A stretch of DNA of 10,015 nucleotides from Spartobacteria bacterium (GTDB lineage Bacteria > Verrucomicrobiota > Verrucomicrobiia > Chthoniobacterales > UBA10450). The notes under the pieces were generated by a model. The model ran no database searches and was not told the DNA's origin. It worked only from the letters and a program-made list of their open reading frames with translations. A program made the position numbers and the translations under genes. The DNA is taken from positions 1-10,015 of the forward strand of contig DMCG01000227.1 of the NCBI GenBank assembly GCA_003445855.1. The letters are read 5' to 3'. This document shows positions 1 through 6,690 of this stretch, piece after piece. Position 1 is the first letter of the stretch, and every line of letters begins with the position of its first letter.

Positions 1-579
1 TTCGACGAAATCTTCGCCGGGCGGCCTGAAGACGTGACCGAAGAAAACATGCAGCCGCGATTGCGCGCCATGACCTTGATGGCTCTCTCAAACAAATTCG
101 GTCATTTGCTTTTGACGACCGGGAACAAAAGCGAACTTGCCGTCGGCTACTGCACAATTTACGGCGACATGGCCGGCGGTCTCGCCGTCATCAGCGATGT
201 CCCGAAAACCATGGTTTATGAATTGGCGCGCTGGATTAACTCCGACTATGCGTCGCGAGCAGGTCGCGACCGCGAAATCATTCCAAGATCGACAATCGAA
301 AAACCACCGAGCGCGGAGTTGAAGCCGAATCAAACCGATCAGGACACCTTGCCGCCGTACGACATTCTCGATGAAATCCTTCGGCTTTATGTCGAAGAAA
401 ACTTGAGCGCGCGCGACATCATCGCGCACGGATTTGACGAAAAGACCGTGCGCTGGGTGCAGCGGCGTGTCGATCTAAACGAGTACAAACGCGAGCAAGC
501 CGCGCCCGGCCTGAAGGTGACGAGCCGCGCTTTTGGTGTTGGCCGTCGCATGCCCATCGCACAAAAATATGTCGATTGA
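1..579 (+). CDS. nadE: Glutamine-dependent NAD+ synthetase, C-terminal part (partial)
   Basis: This is the C-terminal 192 residues of an NAD+ synthetase, open from the first base with its start outside the window. The enzyme converts nicotinic acid adenine dinucleotide to NAD+ using ATP and an amide nitrogen, the last step of NAD biosynthesis in the cytoplasm. The conserved synthetase segment [20 protein letters not shown] is followed by [12 protein letters not shown], and the C-terminus carries the typical [12 protein letters not shown]. The long form with an N-terminal nitrilase-type glutaminase domain is usually about 540-680 residues; the extended tail favours that form, but the glutaminase domain is not in the window. 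One exact copy of the dispersed nonamer (285-293, complement) is read here as Arg-Ser-Thr, and a one-mismatch copy lies at 469-477. The gene converges on the tRNA gene 22 bp downstream with no clear terminator between them. Confidence 0.93.
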   Translation, partial: FDEIFAGRPEDVTEENMQPRLRAMTLMALSNKFGHLLLTTGNKSELAVGYCTIYGDMAGGLAVISDVPKTMVYELARWINSDYASRAGRDREIIPRSTIEKPPSAELKPNQTDQDTLPPYDILDEILRLYVEENLSARDIIAHGFDEKTVRWVQRRVDLNEYKREQAAPGLKVTSRAFGVGRRMPIAQKYVD

Positions 580-601
580 GGCGAGAAGCGATTCAGGAAA
601 A

Positions 602-674
602 TGCACCGTGCTGGAATCGAACCAGCAACCCAGTGATTAAGAGTCACTTGCTCTGCCAATTGAGCTAACGGTGC
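602..674 (-). tRNA. tRNA-Lys (anticodon CTT)
   Basis: On the minus strand this folds into a complete 73-nt cloverleaf. The acceptor stem is GCACCGT/ACGGTGC, the D stem GCTC/GAGC, the anticodon stem AGTGA/TCACT with loop CTCTTAA, and the T stem GCTGG/CCAGC with loop TTCGATT. The discriminator base is A. The anticodon CTT lies at 639-641 (complement) and reads the lysine codon AAG. The 3' CCA is not encoded (the gene is followed by TTT), so it must be added by the CCA-adding enzyme. The gene lies 54 bp downstream of rpmH on the same strand and could be co-transcribed with it. Confidence 0.95.
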
Positions 675-728
675 GAAACTCCCGATTGTCGATCTTCGCG
701 AAATCGAGCCGATCGCACAAGGGAAAGA

Positions 729-902
729 CTACGCCTGCGTATGTCGTGCGTAGTGCAGCTCGACGCCTTTCGGTAACAGGCGCTTGCGGCCGCGTTGCCG
801 CCGCCGCGCGAGCGTGGCGCGTCCGGCTTTCGTCTTCATGCGGGCGCGAAAGCCGTGCTGGCGTTTACGTGTGCGCTTGGATGGCTGATAAGTGCGTTTC
901 AT
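729..902 (-). CDS. rpmH: Ribosomal protein L34 (bL34)
   Basis: This 57-residue, very basic protein of the large ribosomal subunit begins [20 protein letters not shown] and continues [20 protein letters not shown], the nearly invariant L34 sequence. The start is ATG (complement of 900-902) and the stop is TAG (complement of 729-731). L34 is usually 44-46 residues; this one keeps the whole core and adds about 12 residues after the usual Arg-Lys-Arg-Leu end ([15 protein letters not shown]). No Shine-Dalgarno sequence is obvious before the ATG. In most bacteria rpmH is followed directly by rnpA and preceded by dnaA/oriC. Here it is followed by a tRNA gene and is divergent from an acetyltransferase gene, so the classic cluster is broken. 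Plus-strand open frames across this stretch are antisense shadows. Confidence 0.95.
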   Translation of the reverse strand: MKRTYQPSKRTRKRQHGFRARMKTKAGRATLARRRQRGRKRLLPKGVELHYARHTQA

Positions 903-941
903 AAGACCAAAAAGCGGCTTCGGCGCGATTCGAGAGCGGCT

Positions 942-969
942 ACGGTAAGAACGAGCACAGCATTGTCAA
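942..969 (-). promoter_or_regulatory. Possible sigma-70 promoter for rpmH
   Basis: On the minus strand a perfect -35 box TTGACA (complement of 964-969) is followed after 16 bp by TACCGT (complement of 942-947), which matches the -10 consensus at only three of six positions. It would start transcription roughly 30 bp before the rpmH ATG. The -35 is convincing and the -10 is weak, so this is a suggestion only. Confidence 0.3.
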
Positions 970-1048
970 TCTCGCACTGAAAGTTGATTGTCGATCTTTC
1001 ATTCCCGGATTGCCAGCGCTTCAACTTTTTGAATAATCGAGGCAAGCC

Positions 1049-1537
1049 ATGAGCGAAAAAATAGTGATTGAGCCGGCGACAGAGGCGGACATGGACGAAT
1101 TGTCCGAGATGCTGGGTGAGCTGTTTACCCAGGAAGGCGATTTTCGCCCGGACAAAGACAAACAGCTCCGCGGCTTGCGTTTGATCTTCGAACAACCGAG
1201 TCGTGGCCGCGTTTTTGTCCTGCGGCGCGACGGAGCGATTGTCGGCATGATCAATTTGCTCTTTACCATCAGCACGGCCGAAGGCGGCTTCGTCATTCTA
1301 CTCGAGGATTTGGTGATCCATAAAAAATACCAGGGGCACGGATACGGCTCAAAACTCCTCCAGCATGCGATCGACTTCGCCCTGCAGAAAAATTTCCTCC
1401 GCATCACATTGTTGACCGACCGGCCGGAGAACCTGGCCCAGGAATTTTTCCGCCGGCATGGCTTCCATGAATCTTCCATGATCCCGATGCGGCTGCTCAT
1501 TACGCCCGGGAGCGAGCAGACGGACACGAGTTTGTAG
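1049..1537 (+). CDS. GNAT family N-acetyltransferase
   Basis: This 162-residue protein is the usual single-domain GNAT size. Enzymes of this fold transfer an acetyl group from acetyl-CoA to an amine on a small molecule or protein; the substrate here is unknown. The acetyl-CoA pyrophosphate-binding motif A is clear: strand residues LLEDLVIHKKY (84-94) lead into Q-G-H-G-Y-G (95-100) and the following helix SKLLQHAIDFA. Motif B is visible near the end as AQEFFRRHGFHES (about 130-142). The ATG start at 1049 is preceded by GAGG at 1039-1042, a short Shine-Dalgarno at a good distance. The gene is divergent from rpmH and ends 7 bp before the convergent stop of the M1 peptidase gene, with no terminator hairpin between them. 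Confidence 0.88.
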   Translation: MSEKIVIEPATEADMDELSEMLGELFTQEGDFRPDKDKQLRGLRLIFEQPSRGRVFVLRRDGAIVGMINLLFTISTAEGGFVILLEDLVIHKKYQGHGYGSKLLQHAIDFALQKNFLRITLLTDRPENLAQEFFRRHGFHESSMIPMRLLITPGSEQTDTSL

Positions 1538-1544
1538 CCCGAAA

Positions 1545-4196
1545 TTATTTCCGCGACTTTTGATTGTCGATCCAGGCGGTCAATTGCGAGGCGAGGCGGT
1601 CTTTGAATTCGGCACGAAATTCAATTTCATCCACCGCTTTGGCGACTTCTTTTGCGCTGGTCGCGGGCAGGTTGGTTTTTGCGTACGCCTGCAACTCAGC
1701 CACGCGTGACACTTCCGAGAAAAACGTGAACAAACTCGGCGCGTAGCTGTTTGCGGCCAGCGCATCCGTCTTCGCCAGCAGCGTCTTCATGTTCGCCTTG
1801 GCAAACTCCCACGCGAGATCCGGACGCTCGCCGGACCTTGCGACGTTCCCGACCAGAAAAATGGCGCGGCTTGTCGGTAATTCGTCAGTCAGCGAAATCT
1901 GCAGAGTTTTTGCTCCGAGCTTTGGATCGCGTGCCCCGGCCAGCGCGTCGTAGTAGTTTTGTTTCTCCTCAATGCTCGTGGTTGCTAAACCGAGCTCGTG
2001 CAGTTTGTTCCACGTTGCTTCATCGGCGTAATGCCCGACGACCGAGAAAATCGGCGCCCGCAAATCCGGGGCGAGCGACGGAGGATCGACAAGGTACTTT
2101 TGAAATCGCTCCCGGCTGCCCGAGACAATTTCCTGATCGTTCAAATCGCCGAGTGCCGCGATCAGACTTCCGCGCAAACTGGCGGCACGCGGCGCTTCAT
2201 CTTTCTTTGGTTCCCAGCCCAGCTGATCGAAGCTCGGGCGCAGGATCGAACGAGCGCAGGCTTGAAATTTTTCGCCGGCGAAACTTCTACTAAGCAAGCG
2301 GTTGATGTAATCGAAAGTGTTAATGATCTGCTCGCGCTCGGCCAGCTCCGAAAGGGATGGCAATTTTTCGACCAAACCGAGGTAAAGTGGAAGAGGGGCG
2401 CGATTCGTTTGCACGAGCGCCCAGGCATCGCCTAAAAGATTGACGCGATCCGGCACGTTCAATTTCGGCAGCGCGTCGAGCAGCAATTTCCAGGACGTCT
2501 CGTCGTATTCGACGCGATAATTTCCCGCGCCGTCGGCGTTCAATTTGAGGGCACGATCCGATGGAACACCCGGGAGATTGTCGATCTTGCCCGTCATCAA
2601 TCGGCTTTGCGGTTTAGCGTCGCCGATGAGGAAATAGGTGAGGGGGATCTTCCATTGCAGCGCGGGGGCGTTTGGAAAATGAATCGTGAATCGCTCCTGT
2701 GTAAGTGAAACTTTTCCGCCGTCGCGTTTCACTTTGACCACCGGAAATCCCGGCTGTTCCGTCCATGCCGCTGCGATTTCGCCGACGGGTTTACCGGAAG
2801 CGTCGCTTAACGCGTTCCACAAATCCGCCGTCGTCGAGTTCGAATATTTGTGCGCGGCCATGTAGCGCCGGATGCCGTCGCGAAAAGCATTTTCGCCGAG
2901 AAAACTTTCGAGCATAAGCAGAAACGCCTGGCCTTTGCGGTAGGTGATGTCGTCAAAGGCGCTGTTCGCCTCCGCCTCGTTCGCGATCGGTTGCTGGATC
3001 GCGTGAGTTGTCGATCTTGCATCGCCTTCCATGGCCAATTCCTTGGAGATGCCGGTGCGCCGCGTCGGATCGCGCGGAATATTGTTCTCCAACCAGACTT
3101 CCCATTGCGGATTGAAACGCGCGGTGCATTTCGTTCCCATCCAGGAGGCAAAACCTTCGTTGAGCCAGAGATTGTCCCACCACGCCATGGTCACGAGATC
3201 GCCAAACCATTGATGCGCGGTCTCGTGCGCGATCACTTCGTAAATGCGCTGCCGCGTCGCGGCGGAAGATTTCTCGGGATCGAAAAGCAACGCCGATTCG
3301 TAGTAAGTAATGCCTCCCCAGTTTTCCATCGCGCCGCCGAACCCGCCGGGAATGGCGATTTGATCGAGCTTGGGCAGCGGATACGGAACGCCGAAGTAGT
3401 CGTTGTAATATTCGAGAATCTGCGCCGTGCTTTCGAGCGCGTAACGCCCCCACTCGGCCTTGCCTTTTGTGGCGATGACGCGAATATGCGTGCCGGCCGC
3501 CTTCGTTTCGATCAAATCCAGCTCGCCGGCGACGAAAACATTCAGGTAACTCGCCATCGGCGGCGTTGGTGCGAAGCGCACTTCTTTTCCGTGGTCGATC
3601 TTTGTTTCGGACTCGACCGGCATGTTCGAAACGGCCAGCCAGTTTTCCGGAACGACGGCGGTGAACTGAAATCGCGCGCGGAAACTTGGTTCGTCCCAAC
3701 ACGGGAAAAAGCGCCGCGCGTCGGTCGCTTCGAATTGCGTGCCGAGCGCGATCTTTTTCGCGCCCGTGCCCTCCTCCTGATAGCGCATGTAATAAAGCCC
3801 GCGCCCTTGCTGATTGATTTTTCCAGAAAAACTAAGCGCGAGCGTGTGCGATCCGGCCGGAAGCTCGGATGAAAGCGCGATCGTGAGCAGTTCGTTTTTA
3901 TTGTCGATCTTGATCGCGCTTGTCGGAATCGGTTTGTCATCGATCGACGCATTCGCGATTTCAATTTCAAGCGCATTGAGCGTCAGCTCGCGCACCGGAC
4001 CGCGCACATCGAGCTTCACCGTTTCTGCTCCGGTGAATGTTAACTTGTCGATGTTAGGAACGATTCGAATGGAATAGTCGACCGGGACAACCTGCTTCGG
4101 CAGTTTTGCAGGAGTGTTTTCGAAGCTGAATGGTTTTTCGGCGTTCAATCTATTTGTAAAAGTAAATGAAATCGCGAGAAGGAGAAGAAGGCGCAT
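1545..4196 (-). CDS. Exported M1 family zinc aminopeptidase (gluzincin)
   Basis: This 883-residue zinc metallopeptidase removes N-terminal amino acids from peptides. Counting from the ATG at 4196 (subtract 3 from the longer reading), the N-terminal domain includes GTQFEATDARRFFPCWDEP (about 152-170). The exopeptidase motif GAMEN is at 288-292. The zinc site HETAH at 324-328 is followed 19 residues later by the third ligand Glu347 (NEGFASW). A long alpha-helical C-terminal half of the ERAP1/PepN type follows. The N-terminus MRLLLLLAISFTFTNRLNA looks like a cleavable signal peptide, which suggests a periplasmic or secreted enzyme. A GTG nine bases upstream (4205) keeps the frame, but it would put an acidic residue before the signal peptide and has no better ribosome site. 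Four exact copies of the dispersed nonamer lie in the gene, read as KID (three times) and RST. Two-hairpin repeat A lies just upstream. Confidence 0.94.
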   Translation of the reverse strand: MRLLLLLAISFTFTNRLNAEKPFSFENTPAKLPKQVVPVDYSIRIVPNIDKLTFTGAETVKLDVRGPVRELTLNALEIEIANASIDDKPIPTSAIKIDNKNELLTIALSSELPAGSHTLALSFSGKINQQGRGLYYMRYQEEGTGAKKIALGTQFEATDARRFFPCWDEPSFRARFQFTAVVPENWLAVSNMPVESETKIDHGKEVRFAPTPPMASYLNVFVAGELDLIETKAAGTHIRVIATKGKAEWGRYALESTAQILEYYNDYFGVPYPLPKLDQIAIPGGFGGAMENWGGITYYESALLFDPEKSSAATRQRIYEVIAHETAHQWFGDLVTMAWWDNLWLNEGFASWMGTKCTARFNPQWEVWLENNIPRDPTRRTGISKELAMEGDARSTTHAIQQPIANEAEANSAFDDITYRKGQAFLLMLESFLGENAFRDGIRRYMAAHKYSNSTTADLWNALSDASGKPVGEIAAAWTEQPGFPVVKVKRDGGKVSLTQERFTIHFPNAPALQWKIPLTYFLIGDAKPQSRLMTGKIDNLPGVPSDRALKLNADGAGNYRVEYDETSWKLLLDALPKLNVPDRVNLLGDAWALVQTNRAPLPLYLGLVEKLPSLSELAEREQIINTFDYINRLLSRSFAGEKFQACARSILRPSFDQLGWEPKKDEAPRAASLRGSLIAALGDLNDQEIVSGSRERFQKYLVDPPSLAPDLRAPIFSVVGHYADEATWNKLHELGLATTSIEEKQNYYDALAGARDPKLGAKTLQISLTDELPTSRAIFLVGNVARSGERPDLAWEFAKANMKTLLAKTDALAANSYAPSLFTFFSEVSRVAELQAYAKTNLPATSAKEVAKAVDEIEFRAEFKDRLASQLTAWIDNQKSRK

Positions 4197-4234
4197 CTCT
4201 GCCACTAAAGCGAGGCGCGATCTAACTGCAATTT

Positions 4235-4294
4235 TGTAGAGGCCGCCGTCCTCGGCGGCAAAGGTTCATGCCGCTGAGACAGCGGCCACTACAG
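4235..4294. repeat. TGTAG...CTACA two-hairpin element, copy A
   Basis: This 60-bp element lies between the M1 peptidase start and the secreted-protein stop. It starts TGTAG at 4235 and ends CTACAG at 4294. Hairpin 1 is GCCGCCG (4242-4248), loop TCCT, CGGCGGC (4253-4259). Hairpin 2 is GCCGCTG (4270-4276), loop AGA, CAGCGGC (4280-4286). The two ends are also inverted repeats of each other (TGTAGAGGCCGC against TGTAGTGGCCGC, 11 of 12). It directly abuts the TAA stop of the gene at 4295. No U-tract follows either stem, so it is not a standard intrinsic terminator. Confidence 0.85.
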
Positions 4295-4738
4295 TTATTG
4301 AACAACTAACACGAGCAGCAATTGCCCGCCGCCTACCTGCGGACCTTTGATCACAAGCGGGCTGCGCTTGGTCAGCTTTGTGTCCGTCTCGAGCAAAAGC
4401 TCGTGTTCCTTGAAAAGCTTCAGGTTCAAAACGTAGCTCGCTTCGCTCTCACCCCGCGCGTCGACATGCAGCGTAAAATATTTGCTGGAAGCGAGCCAGT
4501 CTTCCTCGCCGGTTTTAAGGGTCTTGCGTGACTGGCCGATGACCTGGAATTGATTGTAGCCGAAAAGTTCTTTCAACGTTTGTTCGATGCGAGTCAGTTC
4601 GGCCGGAATGGGCGCCGGCTGAGGAACGTTCTCGGCCATGACCAGGCCGCTCCAAACGGTTTCGGCGGCGTTTGTCGAATCAACCGGGCTGATCGCCAGC
4701 GCGAGCAAGGCGGTGACGAAGAAAGTGCAATTTCGCAT
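4295..4738 (-). CDS. Secreted hypothetical protein in the sigma/anti-sigma operon
   Basis: I do not recognise a named family. The 147-residue protein begins with a likely signal peptide (MRNCTFFVTALLALAISPVDSTNA, predicted cleavage about residue 24-25), so it probably lies in the periplasm or envelope. The mature part has a short amphipathic segment (AELTRIEQTLKELFGYNQF) and then alternating beta-like strands. It ends in the Gly-rich, hydrophobic tail GPQVGGGQLLLVLVVQ. There are no catalytic motifs. The ATG lies 6 bp after the anti-sigma stop codon, so translation is probably coupled, and the protein is likely made together with the ECF regulators. Its TAA stop touches repeat A. Confidence 0.75.
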   Translation of the reverse strand: MRNCTFFVTALLALAISPVDSTNAAETVWSGLVMAENVPQPAPIPAELTRIEQTLKELFGYNQFQVIGQSRKTLKTGEEDWLASSKYFTLHVDARGESEASYVLNLKLFKEHELLLETDTKLTKRSPLVIKGPQVGGGQLLLVLVVQ

Positions 4739-4744
4739 GAACCA

Positions 4745-5257
4745 TTATTTTGCTGCGTAATCGGCAGGCAAAGACTGCAATCCCTCGACCCACAGCACGG
4801 TGACCTTGTCTTCTTTCGTCTCGAACATGGAGATCGTGGCATTCGGGCTGACCGCGGGATCGACGCGCGCATTCAGGATCTGCGTGAGATACTGCGATTG
4901 TTCGCCCGGATTTTTGTCGCGCAGGACGAAGACGGCGCAAATTACAAAAACCGCGAGTGAGGCCGCGCCGGACCAAACCAGCCGCCGCACCGTCCACCAT
5001 GTCGATCTTTCACCATGTCGATCTTGCGACGCGGTCTCTCGTCCGATCCGCTCGCGCAATTGATGACTAAAAAATTCTTCATTGCCGAAGGAGTGCGCGC
5101 CAAGCTGTGTCTTCAAAAAGGCGCCGAGCTTTTTCGCATCGCGCTTTTCCGCTTCGGCTTCAGCTTTGTTGGGCAGCGACGCTTCAAATTCAGCCAGCTC
5201 TTTGCCGCTCAACTGGCCGTCGAGCCAGGCAGTCCACTTTTCCTCAAATGTTTTCAT
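4745..5257 (-). CDS. Single-pass membrane anti-sigma factor
   Basis: This 170-residue protein starts MKTFEEKWTAWLDGQLSGKE, the kind of short acidic helical N-terminus seen in anti-sigma domains that hold an ECF sigma factor at the membrane. The zinc-binding His-x3-Cys-x2-Cys motif of ZAS domains is absent. A transmembrane segment (LVWSGAASLAVFVICAVFVL, about residues 94-112) separates this cytoplasmic part from a periplasmic tail of about 58 residues. The ATG at 5257 overlaps the end of the sigma gene by 14 bp, as usual for translationally coupled sigma/anti-sigma pairs. An in-frame start 39 bp upstream would lie deeper in the sigma gene and is less likely. Just before the membrane segment, residues QDRHGERSTWW are encoded by two tandem copies of the dispersed repeat read in two different frames. 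The sensed signal is unknown. Confidence 0.8.
   Translation of the reverse strand: MKTFEEKWTAWLDGQLSGKELAEFEASLPNKAEAEAEKRDAKKLGAFLKTQLGAHSFGNEEFFSHQLRERIGRETASQDRHGERSTWWTVRRLVWSGAASLAVFVICAVFVLRDKNPGEQSQYLTQILNARVDPAVSPNATISMFETKEDKVTVLWVEGLQSLPADYAAK
4995..5025 (+). repeat. Direct repeat CACCATGTCGATCTT x2, 16-bp period
   Basis: Two identical 15-mers (4995-5009 and 5011-5025), each containing the dispersed nonamer, are separated by one base inside the anti-sigma gene. Because the period is 16, the same DNA is read in two frames of the same protein, as Gln-Asp-Arg-His-Gly and then Arg-Ser-Thr-Trp. They sit in the linker before the membrane helix, where added residues are likely to be tolerated. 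Confidence 0.9.
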
Positions 5258-5855
5258 AAACATCTCGCAATAAATTTTGCAGTTTCTTGCGCGCATAAAA
5301 AAGGCGCGACATCACCGTGCCGATGGAGCAGCCCAGCGTTTCGGCGATTTCGTGGTATTGCATGTCTTCAGTTTCCTTCATCAGAATGACGGCGCGATGC
5401 TCGGGTGAAAGTTGCCCCAGCGCATGGTCGATCTTCGCGCGGATTTCGCGTTGCTCCATTCGTTCGTGCGGTAACGGCTCCGCTTTCGGCACCGTCCTGG
5501 ACGCGGGATCGATGTCTTTCAACTGAATGGAATCGTCAAACTCCGCGCCCGCGCCTTTAATTTGTTTTTTGCGCAGCCAGTCGATCGTCACGTTCATGAC
5601 GATGCGATAAACCCAGGTGTAAAAAGAGGAGTGGCGACGGAAGCGCTTGATCGATTTCCAAGCTTTGACAAAGCTCTCCTGTGCCAGGTCCCAGGCGTCC
5701 TGTTCGTTATGGACCATATTATAAATCATGGCAAATACGCGTGTTCGATAGCGGCTCACGAGCTCGTCAAAGGCTTCGGTCTGGCCGGCCTGACATCGCT
5801 TGACCAGTTCCATGTCCGATACATCGACTTGAGCCAGAGTCGCTTCCGTTTCCAT
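5244..5855 (-). CDS. ECF-type RNA polymerase sigma factor (RpoE-like)
   Basis: This 203-residue sigma-70 family protein has only regions 2 and 4, the ECF layout. Region 2 spans about residues 24-95 and includes DLAQESFVKAWKSI (56-69) and the promoter-melting stretch SSFYTWVYRIVMNVTIDWLRK (76-96). A linker rich in Asp, Pro and Glu follows. Region 4 (about 142-195) holds the helix-turn-helix EIAETLGCSIGTVMSRLFYA that reads the -35 element. It directs RNA polymerase to a stress or envelope regulon and is probably held inactive by the membrane anti-sigma encoded next. The ATG at 5855 gives a full-length region 2, but no strong Shine-Dalgarno precedes it. One nonamer copy (5427) is read as KID. 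The gene lies 38 bp downstream of the acidic hypothetical gene, so that gene may share the transcript. Confidence 0.92.
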   Translation of the reverse strand: METEATLAQVDVSDMELVKRCQAGQTEAFDELVSRYRTRVFAMIYNMVHNEQDAWDLAQESFVKAWKSIKRFRRHSSFYTWVYRIVMNVTIDWLRKKQIKGAGAEFDDSIQLKDIDPASRTVPKAEPLPHERMEQREIRAKIDHALGQLSPEHRAVILMKETEDMQYHEIAETLGCSIGTVMSRLFYARKKLQNLLRDVYENI

Positions 5856-5893
5856 AATTCGACGGGAGCCGGAGCTATTTCATTCAACAGCCT

Positions 5894-6562
5894 TTAACGG
5901 CTGCCGAAACGGCTTCGCCACTCGCCGCGATATTCACCCATCAGACTGATGATGCCGTCGCGGACCTGGAAGAGTCGTTTTTGCAAAACGGAATGCTGAG
6001 CCGCAGTGATGAGTTTCTCGCAAAGGAGCTGCGCGGCCGCGTCCATCGATACCGTGATCGCTTTCAACGCTCGCTTCAGATAAGCAATGGTCATCCCGAT
6101 TTCATCGACATCGTCATCGCTCAGGGCGGCGGCGAGTTTCGCGCTGGCCAGTGCGGAATGAGTGGCCAGTTTAACGGCGGCAGGTTCGTTTTGAAGCATC
6201 GAGTCTTCGTCGAAAAGTTGATCGATCCAAATTGTGAGCGCGAAAGCTGCGCGATACAGATTATGGTACTCAAAGGTCTCCGGCGGCGGAGTCCGTCTTT
6301 GCTCCTCGTCACTCGATGATTCGTCGTCGCTCGAACGCCAATCCTCGTTCACGAGCGCGTCGACTTCTGCGCCCCAGCCCTTATCATCGAGCAACTGCGA
6401 CCAGCCCATTTCCCGCGCGATGATCTCGTCCCGCTGCGGATCATCAATATACTTTTCCAATAGCTCCATGTATTTCTCCGTCTTCTGGTCCTGCTGCTGG
6501 AGAAAACGTTCCCAGTCGTACTCATCCCAGGCTCGTTCCGGCTCGCGATCGTAGCTGGGCAT
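5894..6562 (-). CDS. Acidic hypothetical protein upstream of the ECF sigma gene
   Basis: I do not recognise a family for this protein of about 222 residues. The N-terminal half is strongly charged and rich in Trp, Glu and Asp (MPSYDREPERAWDEYDWERF), then has a Ser/Asp/Glu-rich low-complexity linker (SSDDESSSDEEQRR). The C-terminal half is helical: EYHNLYRAAFALTIWIDQLF, then Ala-rich helices and a final RLFQVRDGIISLMGEYRGEW. There is no signal peptide or membrane segment, so it is probably cytoplasmic. I chose the ATG at 6562; the same frame extends 36 bp further to a TTG at 6598, and neither start has a good ribosome site. It is co-directional with the sigma gene (38-bp gap), but any functional link is inference. 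Confidence 0.7.
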   Translation of the reverse strand: MPSYDREPERAWDEYDWERFLQQQDQKTEKYMELLEKYIDDPQRDEIIAREMGWSQLLDDKGWGAEVDALVNEDWRSSDDESSSDEEQRRTPPPETFEYHNLYRAAFALTIWIDQLFDEDSMLQNEPAAVKLATHSALASAKLAAALSDDDVDEIGMTIAYLKRALKAITVSMDAAAQLLCEKLITAAQHSVLQKRLFQVRDGIISLMGEYRGEWRSRFGSR

Positions 6563-6640
6563 GAAGTTGACTAAACGCCAGCTTCCGCTGTCGCGCAAAA
6601 TTTTTCGGTAGGGCGGGACTCTGTCGAGCCGACGAATGAT

Positions 6641-6690
6641 TGTAGGGGAAGCCGCTGGCTTCCCTCGGACGACAACGTCGTCCCCTACAG
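6641..6690. repeat. TGTAG...CTACA two-hairpin element, copy B (contains rlmN stop)
   Basis: This 50-bp element has terminal inverted repeats TGTAGGGGA (6641-6649) and TCCCCTACA (6681-6689). Inside are two hairpins: GGGAAGCC/GGCTTCCC with loop GCT (6646-6664) and GGACGAC/GTCGTCC with loop AAC (6667-6683). It is nearly identical to copy D at 8894. The complement of CTA at 6685-6687 is the TAG stop codon of rlmN, so the element overlaps the end of that gene. No T-run follows either stem. Confidence 0.88.

Noticed and set aside
671..980. Plus-strand open frames between the tRNA and the GNAT gene
   Set aside because: They are antisense to rpmH, whose L34 sequence is unmistakable, and are Arg/Ser/Ala-rich shadows.
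2953..3702. Second minus-strand frame of 249 codons
   Set aside because: It overlaps the M1 gene in another frame and is extremely Arg-rich, typical of a shifted frame of a real gene.
2850..3872. Long plus-strand open frame of 340 codons
   Set aside because: It lies wholly antisense to the M1 peptidase, whose catalytic motifs are intact. Its composition is that of a high-G+C shadow frame and it shows no domain.
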